From assembly GCA_964614695.1 (NCBI GenBank), contig CAZTMB010000132.1, positions 1 through 7,132 of the forward strand: a DNA stretch of 7,132 bases, given 5' to 3'. The translations under genes were made by a program, and so were the position numbers. This DNA comes from VGXO01 sp964614695. Its GTDB lineage: Bacteria > Planctomycetota > Phycisphaerae > Phycisphaerales > SM1A02. The first letter of the stretch is position 1. Each line of letters starts with the position of its first letter. Below are positions 1-6,055 of this stretch, one piece after another. The notes under the pieces are model-generated. The model was not told the origin of the DNA. It did not search any database and saw only the letters and a list, made by a program, of their open reading frames with translations.

Positions 1-117
1 GGTGGCGGCGGCGGCGGCGGCGGCGGTGGCGGCTTCGGCGGCGGTGGCGGCGGCGGCGGCTTCGGCGGCGGCGGCGGCGGCAGCGGCGGCGGCGGCAGCG
101 GTGGCGGTGGCGGCGGA
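1..117 (+). repeat. GGC-rich microsatellite encoding a poly-glycine linker
   Basis: The first 39 codons of the secretin frame encode 35 Gly, with Phe at residues 12 and 21 and Ser at 28 and 33. Almost every Gly codon is GGC, giving near-perfect trinucleotide runs. The tract probably makes a flexible tether between the upstream periplasmic domains and the final N-domain. Its full length is unknown because it starts at or before the window edge. Such tracts are prone to replication slippage and to assembly errors, but length changes in multiples of three keep the frame. Confidence 0.9.
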
Positions 118-1515
118 ATCTTCGGCGACCCCGGCGACGAGCCCGAGCGTCGCAGCCGCGAAGAGCTCATCGAGCAGATCATCACGATCATCCAGGAGCA
201 AGTGGATCCCGAGGGTTGGCGCGACCTCGGTGGCGACACCGGCATGATCCAGGAGCTCAACGGCAACCTGATCATCACCAACACGCCCCGCAACCATCGC
301 GAGATCGAGGGTCTGCTCAGCCAACTCCGCACGATCCGGGCGCTTCAGGTCAACGTCGAGACGCGCCTCATCAACGTCTCGATGGAGTGGTTCGAGCAGA
401 TCGGCGTCGACCTCGACGTCTACTTCAACACCAACGACGCCATGTACAACCAGGCGTTGGCGGCGGACCAGAACTTCCAACTCAGCGACTTCTTCTACTC
501 CGGCCAGCCCCGTGACGGCGCCATCAAGAACGGCACCCTGAAGAACCCGGTCATCTTCGACGCGATCGGTCAGAACGCCGACTTCGCCAACACGACCGCG
601 AGTGGCGCGGCGTTCGGCATTCCGAGCGCCGACGGCACCACGATCGAGTACGTCACCGGTCCAGTGGGCACGCCGATCGCTCGCCAGAAGCGGGGTGTGA
701 ACGGCTCGAGCGGCTGGGCGCCGATCGGCGTCGTCCAGGACTCGAGCGGTCTCGTCGACACGCTCGCCGCGGGTGCCTTCAAGACCGCCGTCGGTGCGGC
801 AGGCATCCTGAATCCCGCCCTCACGGTGGGCATCAGCTTCCTCGACGACATCCAGGTCGACCTGCTCATCAATGCGACGCAGGCCGACACCCGCAGCGTC
901 GTGCTCACGGCGCCGCGGCTGACCCTCTTCAACGGGCAGCGATCCTGGATCAGCGTCGCGAAGGGCATCAGCTACATCGCGGGCCTCACGCCGGTCACCG
1001 GCGACGCGTCCGGTGCGTTCGACCCGCAGGTCGGCGTCGTCTACCAGGGCTTCGTGCTCGACGTCGAGGCGGTGATCTCCGCGGATCGCCGCTACGTGAC
1101 CATGACCGTGCAGTTCGGCCTGAACGAAGACGTCCGCTTCCGCGACTACCGCATCACGGGTGCGGCCGGCGGCGGCGACATCGGCGGCGGCCGGGCCTCG
1201 ACCTTCGAGGGCACGATCCAGCTGCCCGAACTTCAGGGCACGCAGATCAACACCACCGTCTCGGTTCCCGACAAGGGCACCATCCTGCTCGGCGGTCAGC
1301 GGAAGGTCCAGGAGGTCGAGGTCGAGGCCGGCGTGCCGGTGCTCTCCAAGATTCCTTGGGTCAACCGGTTCTTCACCAACCGCGCGACGGAGAAGCAGGA
1401 ACTCACCACGCTGCTCTTGATCCGTCCCGAGATCATCATTCAGACCGAGGAGGAGGACCGTTTGTTCAAGGGTCTCTCCGACCGCATCGGCTCCGGCGCC
1501 TACGTCGGATATTGA
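1..1515 (+). CDS. Secretin-family outer-membrane protein, C-terminal part (5' end outside window)
   Basis: This is the last 504 residues of a secretin (GspD/PilQ superfamily), a family that forms multimeric outer-membrane channels for type II/III secretion or type IV pili. The frame is open from base 1, so the true start lies upstream. Residues are counted from base 1. Residues 1-39 are a poly-Gly linker. Residues 54-110 resemble a periplasmic secretin N-domain, with GNLIITNTPRNHREIEGLL at 88-106. Residues 115-142 match the first secretin-domain segment (VNVETRLINVSMEWFEQIGVDLDV). TAPRL at 303-307 matches the family's S/TxPRL strand. VPVLSKIPWVNRFF at 445-458 followed by LLLIRPEIII at 471-480 is the classic secretin C-terminal signature. 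Roughly 130 residues (143-270) between the first strand and the rest of the barrel are an unusually long, low-similarity insertion. No C-terminal pilotin-binding extension is obvious; the protein ends in GAYVGY. Which secretion or pilus system it serves cannot be told from the window. Confidence 0.9.
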   Translation, partial: GGGGGGGGGGGFGGGGGGGGFGGGGGGSGGGGSGGGGGGIFGDPGDEPERRSREELIEQIITIIQEQVDPEGWRDLGGDTGMIQELNGNLIITNTPRNHREIEGLLSQLRTIRALQVNVETRLINVSMEWFEQIGVDLDVYFNTNDAMYNQALAADQNFQLSDFFYSGQPRDGAIKNGTLKNPVIFDAIGQNADFANTTASGAAFGIPSADGTTIEYVTGPVGTPIARQKRGVNGSSGWAPIGVVQDSSGLVDTLAAGAFKTAVGAAGILNPALTVGISFLDDIQVDLLINATQADTRSVVLTAPRLTLFNGQRSWISVAKGISYIAGLTPVTGDASGAFDPQVGVVYQGFVLDVEAVISADRRYVTMTVQFGLNEDVRFRDYRITGAAGGGDIGGGRASTFEGTIQLPELQGTQINTTVSVPDKGTILLGGQRKVQEVEVEAGVPVLSKIPWVNRFFTNRATEKQELTTLLLIRPEIIIQTEEEDRLFKGLSDRIGSGAYVGY

Positions 1516-1544
1516 TCGCCACGCCGAGACCGAGGAGCTCGACC

Positions 1545-1904
1545 ATGTCCGCCGGCACCGCCCGCATCAACGTCCGTCATCGCGACTCCGGCGTCGTCCA
1601 AGTCGGCTTCGCGGAGAAGCGAATCGCCGACGCGCTGATGATCCAGCAGATCGGCGAGGAGATCGGCAAGCTGATCGATGCGGAGCAGAAGCCCCGCATG
1701 CTGCTCTCCTTCCGCAACGTCGACTTCCTCTCCTCCGCGGCACTCTCGATGCTGATCGGAGTCAACACCCGCGTGAAGGCGAAGGGCGGCAAGCTTCGCT
1801 TGGCGGAGATCAAGCCGGACATCTACCAAATGTTCAAGATCACGAAGTTGCACTCGCTCTTTGAGATCTTCGACACCGTCGAGGACGCGGTGAAGGGCTT
1901 CTGA
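1545..1904 (+). CDS. STAS-domain anti-sigma factor antagonist (SpoIIAA/RsbV-like)
   Basis: This 119-residue cytoplasmic protein is a single STAS domain, the usual size for SpoIIAA/RsbV antagonists. In partner switching the unphosphorylated antagonist binds the anti-sigma kinase and frees the sigma factor or other target. Visible features are beta strands MLLSFRNVDFL (52-62), the phosphorylation loop FLSSAAL (61-67), then GGKLRLAEIKPDIYQMFKITKLHSLFEIF (81-109), which matches the SpoIIAA [26 protein letters not shown] segment. Aligned to the SpoIIAA loop MDSSGL, Ser64 falls on phosphorylated Ser58, while the preceding Asp is Ser and the following SG is AA. I recall this SSAA form as common in planctomycete STAS proteins. 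The ATG at 1545 is preceded by GAGGAG at 1532-1537, a good ribosome-binding site 7 bases upstream. It lies 29 bases after the secretin stop and just before its likely kinase partner, so co-transcription is probable. Confidence 0.93.
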   Translation: MSAGTARINVRHRDSGVVQVGFAEKRIADALMIQQIGEEIGKLIDAEQKPRMLLSFRNVDFLSSAALSMLIGVNTRVKAKGGKLRLAEIKPDIYQMFKITKLHSLFEIFDTVEDAVKGF

Positions 1905-1966
1905 TCGACGGCGGGCTCGCGCTCGGCGCCTCGTCGGTGCCGTCGGCGGGCCGCCTCGAATCGGGG

Positions 1967-2416
1967 ATGTCGTCAGTCATGAGCGCCTCGACCGAACCCT
2001 TCATCGCCAGCGCCGAGTTCGGCGCCTCCGCCGAGGGGCTCGCCGAGTTTGAAGCGAGGATCGATGCGGCGCTTGCCGCGCACGGCTACGCCGACGCCGA
2101 GGCGTTTGCGATCCGACTCGCCGTCGAGGAGGCGGTCTCCAACGGCATCCATCACGGCAATCGCCGCGACCCCTCGAAGGTCGTCCGCGTCGAGTGCCGG
2201 GTCGATGCCGAGGCCGTGTCGATCGCCGTCGAGGATCAGGGCGAGGGCTTCGATCCCAAGGCGGTTCCCGATCCCACCGACGAGGCCAACCTCGAGATTC
2301 CCTCCGGCCGCGGCATCATGCTGATGGGCGCCTACATGACCGAGGTCCGCTACGTGCCGCCCGGAAACCGGGTCGAGATGACGTATCGCCGCGGCGCGCA
2401 GACGGCCGAGGCTTGA
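1967..2416 (+). CDS. Anti-sigma factor / serine kinase, HATPase_c_2 type (RsbW/SpoIIAB-like)
   Basis: This roughly 149-residue GHKL-fold ATPase belongs to the RsbW/SpoIIAB family, which binds a sigma factor (or another target) and phosphorylates a STAS antagonist on serine. The N box LAVEEAVSNGIHHGN (residues 51-65) aligns with SpoIIAB AVSEAVTNCIIHGY, placing the catalytic-base Glu at E55 and the Mg-binding Asn at N59. The G1 box is VEDQGEGFD (88-96, DxGxG) and the G2 box is SGRGIMLMGAYMTEV (113-127). All nucleotide-binding motifs look intact, so it should be an active kinase. The STAS gene directly upstream is the expected substrate; no sigma factor is in the window. The start is uncertain: ATG at 1967 is used here, but ATG at 1979, with purine-rich GGGGA about 11 bases upstream, and GTG at 1937 are in frame and the conserved domain is unaffected. 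The stop falls 2 bases from the end of the convergent rlmE gene. Confidence 0.92.
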   Translation: MSSVMSASTEPFIASAEFGASAEGLAEFEARIDAALAAHGYADAEAFAIRLAVEEAVSNGIHHGNRRDPSKVVRVECRVDAEAVSIAVEDQGEGFDPKAVPDPTDEANLEIPSGRGIMLMGAYMTEVRYVPPGNRVEMTYRRGAQTAEA

Positions 2417-2418
2417 CC

Positions 2419-3087
2419 TCAGTCGCGGCCTCCCCAGCCGCGCGGACGGCTTCGCGCGACCGCATGCGGATCTTCGGGAGCCTTCGTGTCGCCTGAGGCT
2501 TCGAGGTCTCGCCGTCGCCCTTCCGCGATCACGTACATCTCGACGCTCTCGGCGCGCGATGCCGGCGGCTTGAAGCCCTTGACCTGCTCGAACATCGTCC
2601 GGGTCCGACGCAGCAGTTCCGGGTAGTCGCCGCCCTCGAACACCTTGTAGACGAGGGTGCCTCCGGGCCGCAGCCATTCCGCGACGCGGTCAAGCAGCGC
2701 GTGGCAGAGCCGCGCTGAGCGAGCTTGATCGCCGGAGGGGTCGCCGGTGGTGTCGGGCGCCATGTCGGAGAGCACCGCGTCGAAGGCGCGTCCGCCAAGC
2801 GACTCGAGCCCGACTTCGCGCAGGTCCGCCACCAGCACGCGTGCCTGCGGGGGAAGCCCGCTCGGGTCGATCGACTTGAGATCGAAGCCGATCACCTCGC
2901 CTTTCGGTCCGATCGCCTCGGCGACGACTTGCGTCCAAGAGCCGGGCGCGGCACCGACGTCGAGCACCCGCATGCCGCGGCGAAGGATCTTCTTGCGTCG
3001 ATCGATCTCGATCAGCTTGAAGGCCGCGCGGGATCGATAGCCCTGCGCCTTCGCCTCGCGAAACCAGTGGTCCTGAACTTCCTTCAC
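2419..3087 (-). CDS. rlmE: 23S rRNA (uridine-2'-O)-methyltransferase RlmE
   Basis: RlmE (FtsJ/RrmJ) uses S-adenosylmethionine to methylate the 2'-OH of the A-loop uridine (U2552 in E. coli) in late large-subunit assembly. The 222-residue product has the SAM-binding motif VLDVGAAPGSW (41-51) and the full K-D-K-E tetrad: K24 in SRAAFKL, D108 in VLSDMAPD, K148 in LVYKVFEGGD and E183 in SVEMY. Spacings 84-40-35 match the E. coli enzyme (K38, D124, K164, E199: 86-40-35). The start chosen is GTG at 3087, giving KEVQDHWFREAKAQGYRSRAAFKL, which begins close to the conserved N-terminus. An in-frame ATG at 3204 would add 39 residues without family similarity and overlap the upstream lipoprotein gene by 71 bases, so it is less likely. 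About 39 residues follow E183, compared with about 10 in E. coli, giving a charged, probably flexible tail. It is likely transcribed with the lipoprotein gene 46 bases upstream. Confidence 0.95.
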   Translation of the reverse strand: MKEVQDHWFREAKAQGYRSRAAFKLIEIDRRKKILRRGMRVLDVGAAPGSWTQVVAEAIGPKGEVIGFDLKSIDPSGLPPQARVLVADLREVGLESLGGRAFDAVLSDMAPDTTGDPSGDQARSARLCHALLDRVAEWLRPGGTLVYKVFEGGDYPELLRRTRTMFEQVKGFKPPASRAESVEMYVIAEGRRRDLEASGDTKAPEDPHAVARSRPRGWGGRD

Positions 3088-3133
3088 GGTCGAAGGGTAA
3101 CCCGCCGCCGAGAAGGCGTGGAATGCAAGCCGA

Positions 3134-3988
3134 TCAGCGGTTGTGGGCCTGGAACTCCGCGCTGCCGACCGGGTCGGAGACCACCGCGACGTCGATGTCG
3201 CCATCCGACGTGCGGATCACGATCGGATTGTCGCCTCCATTCAGCACCGCCATGACGCGGTCGGCGCTGTTCTCCGGGTCGGCGCCCATCCACCGGCCGT
3301 ATCGGCATCGCGTCGAGACGATTCCGCCCACGGTCTCGAGGTCGAACGCCCCGGTCGACTCCGCCCGAACCCGGTACTCGACGTCGCCCTCGCGGTTCAT
3401 GATCGAGACGGAGTCCCGCATCGGCCATGGCGTGGCGACGCTGACGTTGCCGTGCGAGGTGACGATGTCGATCGTGCCGCGATTCTCGAGCACCTGCACA
3501 TCGCCGCGGCTGGTGCGGATCCGAACCGCGCCGAGTTCAGGCGTCTCGATGCGGACGTTGGCTCGGCCGAGCACGGTCTCGGTGCCGCTCGAGTTCGTGC
3601 GCACGACGACGATCTCCTCGCCGCTCGTGCCGCGGTCGAGGGAGACGGTGTAGTCGATGAGGTCCAGGGCGCGTCCCGCATCGCCGTAGCGCGGGAAGCC
3701 GTGACGCGACGCACGCTCGATCGTGACCAGGGTCTCGGAGAGGTTCTTGTTCGCCTTGACGAGCACCGAACCGGCAAAGGAGTCGAGATCGATCGACACG
3801 ACGCCGGTCGTCTCGAGGCGGATCGTCTCGTCGGTCTCCCACCGCACGCCGTAGGCGGCCCGGCCGATGTCGTGCATGCCCCCGATCACGACGTCGTCGG
3901 GCTGCCCGGGGGCGCAGGCCGAGAGCGTCGCGGCAAGCGAGACGAGCAGGGAGATCCGGGCGGCGGCGCGGGGGAGGCTTCGGGTCAT
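3134..3988 (-). CDS. Putative lipoprotein with DUF4097-like beta-strand repeats
   Basis: This 284-residue protein begins with a lipoprotein signal peptide: Arg-containing n-region, hydrophobic ISLLVSLAATL (12-22) and lipobox LSAC with the acylated Cys at 25. Ala at +2 gives no inner-membrane retention signal, so an outer-membrane location is likely. The mature part is rich in short beta strands with recurring GDV/GDI turns, for example VRIRTSRGDVQVLENRGTIDIVTSHGNVSV (155-184), NREGDVEYRV (198-207) and IVIRTSDGDIDVAV (256-269). This pattern resembles DUF4097/adhesin-like beta-helical proteins, whose biochemical role is unknown. The ATG at 3988 is the only start that puts the signal peptide at the N-terminus; upstream in-frame sequence is not protein-like. 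No clear ribosome-binding site is visible. The gene diverges from the hydrolase-like gene at 4181 and probably leads an operon with rlmE. Confidence 0.83.
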   Translation of the reverse strand: MTRSLPRAAARISLLVSLAATLSACAPGQPDDVVIGGMHDIGRAAYGVRWETDETIRLETTGVVSIDLDSFAGSVLVKANKNLSETLVTIERASRHGFPRYGDAGRALDLIDYTVSLDRGTSGEEIVVVRTNSSGTETVLGRANVRIETPELGAVRIRTSRGDVQVLENRGTIDIVTSHGNVSVATPWPMRDSVSIMNREGDVEYRVRAESTGAFDLETVGGIVSTRCRYGRWMGADPENSADRVMAVLNGGDNPIVIRTSDGDIDVAVVSDPVGSAEFQAHNR

Positions 3989-4019
3989 GGTCGGTCTCGC
4001 AGTTCGACGGTACGTCGGT

Positions 4020-4042
4020 GTCTCGCCAAACGACGGCGAGAC
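4020..4042. repeat. 8-base inverted repeat (hairpin or operator candidate)
   Basis: GTCTCGCC at 4020-4027 is the exact reverse complement of GGCGAGAC at 4035-4042, with a 7-base loop (AAACGAC). It lies 32-54 bases upstream of the lipoprotein ATG, so it could form a stem in that gene's 5' leader or serve as a repressor site. There is no T-tract on either side, so a terminator is unlikely. Confidence 0.45.
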
Positions 4043-4059
4043 CCGAATATCGGCACTCG

Positions 4060-4124
4060 GGGAGATCGCTTGGAACTTTGCGTCGTGCCGAGCCGGTCTC
4101 GTCGAGGAGTGGTCGCGATCTCCC
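4060..4124. repeat. 10-base inverted repeat with 45-base spacing
   Basis: GGGAGATCGC at 4060-4069 is the exact reverse complement of GCGATCTCCC at 4115-4124. The arms flank the candidate promoter at 4072-4099. Two sites about 55 bases centre to centre could bind a dimeric or looping regulator, but a match of this length and spacing can arise by chance in a 7-kb GC-rich window. Confidence 0.35.
4072..4099 (+). promoter_or_regulatory. Candidate ECF-sigma-type promoter for the hydrolase-like gene
   Basis: GGAAC (followed by TTT) at 4072-4076 matches the typical ECF -35 element. CGGTCT at 4094-4099, after a 17-base spacer, is a partial match to the CGTC-type -10 element. Transcription would start near 4107, leaving a leader of about 75 bases before ATG 4181. 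The -35 match is good and the -10 is loose, so this is only a candidate. Confidence 0.25.
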
Positions 4125-4180
4125 GACTCGGCGACCATATCGGACCCGATTCGTCGTTGCGGACCGCCCCCGGACTCCCG

Positions 4181-5935
4181 ATGCCCTCAGACTTCATCCA
4201 GCAGTCTCTCGCCACCCGCCCGATCCGAGCCTGGCTCTCCCTGGTGCCGCCGACGGTGGCGATGGTGGTGGGGCCGGTGCTCGGATCCTCGATCGTGGCT
4301 TCGCCGCTCGACGATCCGCCACCCGCCGACCGGTTCGTGGTTCGAATGCCGAACTCGCTGCCAGCCGAGGCGACCGAGGGCGAACTGCTCCTTCTCTTCG
4401 TGCCGGCGGCGCGGCGGGACGGCGAGCAGCCCGCCGACGGCCCATGGTGGCAGCGTCCGCATCCCTTCGGGGCCGCGACGATCCGGCCGAAGGCGGCGGC
4501 GTCGATCGTCTTCCAAGGCGCGACGACTCCCGATCCGCCGGCGAGATCCGCGAGCCGCGAGTCGACGACGTCCGAGGTCGCCGAGTCGATTCGAGACGCC
4601 GTGGTGCCAACGCCCGCTGACGTCGACCTCCGCTGGTATCCGAACGATCCCTCGACCTTCGAGGGCGCCTTTCGCGTGCAGGCGGTGTTCAGACCTCGCC
4701 GGGCCGACCCGACTCCAGGCGGACCATCGGAATGGCGAAGCGAAGTCGTCTCGCTCGCCATGTCGCCGACCCGTGCCGAGGAGATCGATCTGCAGCTCGA
4801 GATCGTTCCGCCGCGTGGTCGCGAGGCTCCCACGCAACTGGTCGGTCCGGGAGATCCGCCCAACTGGCTGCGAGTCGACGAACCGAGCGACACGCTCGCC
4901 TCGGCTGGCGTCGAACAGGCACGGCACCGCGCGTGGATCGTCTTCCCCCGCGGGTACCACGAACTGACCGCCTCGCGCCGGATCTGGCCGGCGATCTACG
5001 TCGTGCCGCACGAGGGCGATGGTCGCCGGGAAGCCGAGGCGCTTCGCGAGGCGATCGCCATCCCCGAGACGCGCCGTTCGATGCCGCAGGCGGTCTGGAT
5101 CGTGCTGGATCCTTCGTCGCCGTGGGGGCATCACGGCTTCGCGGACTCGCCGGTGCACGGGCCTCGCGCGTCGGCGCTCGTCGAGGAGTTCATCCCGACG
5201 CTCGAGCAACGGATTCGCATCGTTCCCGATGGAAGTGCGAGACTGCTGTCCGGCCACGGGGCGGGCGGGTGGTCGGCGATCTGGCTGCAGCAGGAGTTCC
5301 CGCGAGCCTTCGGCGGCGCCTTCGTCACGAGCCCCGAGACGATCGACCTCAGCCGTCTCGGTCAGGTCGATGCCTACGCGAGCGACGCGTTCCTCGACGG
5401 TGAAGGCGAGCCTCGCGCGGCGTATCGCGAGACGGTCGCCGGACGAGGCGAGGCGATCCGCACCTTCGTCTCCCAGGAATCACGGATGGGCGAGACCGCG
5501 AGTTCGCAGGGCCGGTCCGGCAACCGTTGGCAGCGCTGGGCGGCCAGGATGAGTCCGCTCGACGAGTCGGGGCGGCCTCGGGCGCTCTTCGCCGACGACG
5601 GTCGCATCGATCGCTCGCTCGCGGAGCGATGGTGGCTGCGCTACGACCTCGCGGCGGCGCTCGCCCGCGAGCCGCTTCGCCGTCTACCCATGTGGGACCG
5701 CTCGATCCAGGTGCGGGTTGGAAGTCTCGACGAGCACTTCCACGATCGCACGCTGCTCTCGCTTCGCTCGTATCTCGCGGACCTTCGACGGGAGTTCGGC
5801 CTGCCGCGACCCGACGGCGGTGTCATCGAACTCGTGCCCGGGGCGACCTTCGACACGATCGTCCCGAAGGCGACGCCCGCGACCTATCGCGCCATGATCG
5901 AACGCCTACGCGAGGTCGGGTTGCACGACGACTAG
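4181..5935 (+). CDS. Secreted alpha/beta-hydrolase-fold (esterase-like) protein with altered catalytic residues
   Basis: The 584-residue protein starts with a hydrophobic signal or anchor segment (AWLSLVPPTVAMVVGPVLGSSIVA, 17-40), so it is probably exported. Residues about 50-250 form an N-terminal, probably beta-rich, domain I do not recognise. From about 250 it resembles an esterase (PF00756-like) family I recall from planctomycetes: RRIWPAIYVVP (266-276), GHHGFADSPVHGP (316-328), then LLSGHGAGGWSAIWLQQEFPRAFGG (355-379), where relatives carry GHSSGGWSSLWLQ. Gly360 (codon GGG at 5258) sits at the nucleophile Ser position. The acid-strand region GSLDEHFHD (514-522) is present, but VPGATFDTIV (552-561) stands where relatives have a PGxDHG-type catalytic His. 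Catalysis by the usual Ser-His-Asp triad therefore looks impossible. ATG 4181 is chosen because it puts the signal segment at the N-terminus; no strong ribosome-binding site is seen. Family placement rests on remembered motifs. Confidence 0.8.
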   Translation: MPSDFIQQSLATRPIRAWLSLVPPTVAMVVGPVLGSSIVASPLDDPPPADRFVVRMPNSLPAEATEGELLLLFVPAARRDGEQPADGPWWQRPHPFGAATIRPKAAASIVFQGATTPDPPARSASRESTTSEVAESIRDAVVPTPADVDLRWYPNDPSTFEGAFRVQAVFRPRRADPTPGGPSEWRSEVVSLAMSPTRAEEIDLQLEIVPPRGREAPTQLVGPGDPPNWLRVDEPSDTLASAGVEQARHRAWIVFPRGYHELTASRRIWPAIYVVPHEGDGRREAEALREAIAIPETRRSMPQAVWIVLDPSSPWGHHGFADSPVHGPRASALVEEFIPTLEQRIRIVPDGSARLLSGHGAGGWSAIWLQQEFPRAFGGAFVTSPETIDLSRLGQVDAYASDAFLDGEGEPRAAYRETVAGRGEAIRTFVSQESRMGETASSQGRSGNRWQRWAARMSPLDESGRPRALFADDGRIDRSLAERWWLRYDLAAALAREPLRRLPMWDRSIQVRVGSLDEHFHDRTLLSLRSYLADLRREFGLPRPDGGVIELVPGATFDTIVPKATPATYRAMIERLREVGLHDD

Positions 5936-5956
5936 CGGATCGCTCGTCTCGATCCG
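5936..5956 (+). terminator. Weak hairpin immediately after the hydrolase-like gene
   Basis: CGGATC (5936-5941) and GATCCG (5951-5956) form a perfect 6-base stem with a 9-base loop, starting at the base after the TAG stop. It could end transcription, but no T-rich run follows, so it is at best a weak or factor-assisted terminator. The other bases up to 6055, between the two convergent genes, show nothing else definite. Confidence 0.2.
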
Positions 5957-6055
5957 TGCCGTCGTTCCGCGGGTGATCGACAGGGCACCGTGTCGACGGA
6001 TGACGTCAGCCTTGCCGATCGAGCATCGAGATGACGCGACTCGCTTCGCCGCGCG

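Larger units (their letters stand above)
3989..4180. promoter_or_regulatory. Divergent intergenic regulatory region
   Basis: These 192 bases separate the outward-reading lipoprotein (-) and hydrolase-like (+) genes and so should contain promoters for both. They hold a short perfect hairpin (4020-4042), a widely spaced perfect 10-base inverted repeat (4060-4069 and 4115-4124), and a candidate ECF-type promoter between its arms. The hydrolase ORF frame stays open leftward through this region and across the lipoprotein gene, but that translation resembles no protein I recognise and is best read as a GC-driven artefact. Confidence 0.6.

Noticed and set aside
202..204. GTG at 202 as the start of the secretin gene.
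   Set aside because: The frame is open leftward to base 1 through a Gly linker and the N-domain begins before 202, so this is an internal Val codon of a gene cut by the window edge.
2..247. Alanine-rich open frame overlapping the glycine repeat.
   Set aside because: It is the +1 reading of GGC repeats (GCG codons), a shadow of the poly-Gly tract.
3143..4180. Leftward in-frame extension of the hydrolase-like gene, giving a 930-residue open frame.
   Set aside because: It lies antisense to the well-supported lipoprotein gene, its translation is Arg/Asp/His/Val-rich without domain character, and the signal segment at ATG 4181 would become internal. GC-rich DNA commonly leaves such frames open.
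3867..4967. A 366-codon plus-strand open frame overlapping the start of the hydrolase-like gene.
   Set aside because: The product is dominated by Arg, Ser and Pro with no recognisable motif, and it overlaps a better-supported gene in another frame.
5936..6055. A bidirectional intrinsic terminator between the hydrolase-like and phosphatase genes.
   Set aside because: Only a 6-base stem and a loosely spaced CCGTCG/CGACGG pair (5959-5964, 5994-5999) were found, and neither side has a T-tract. The first is kept only as a low-confidence feature.
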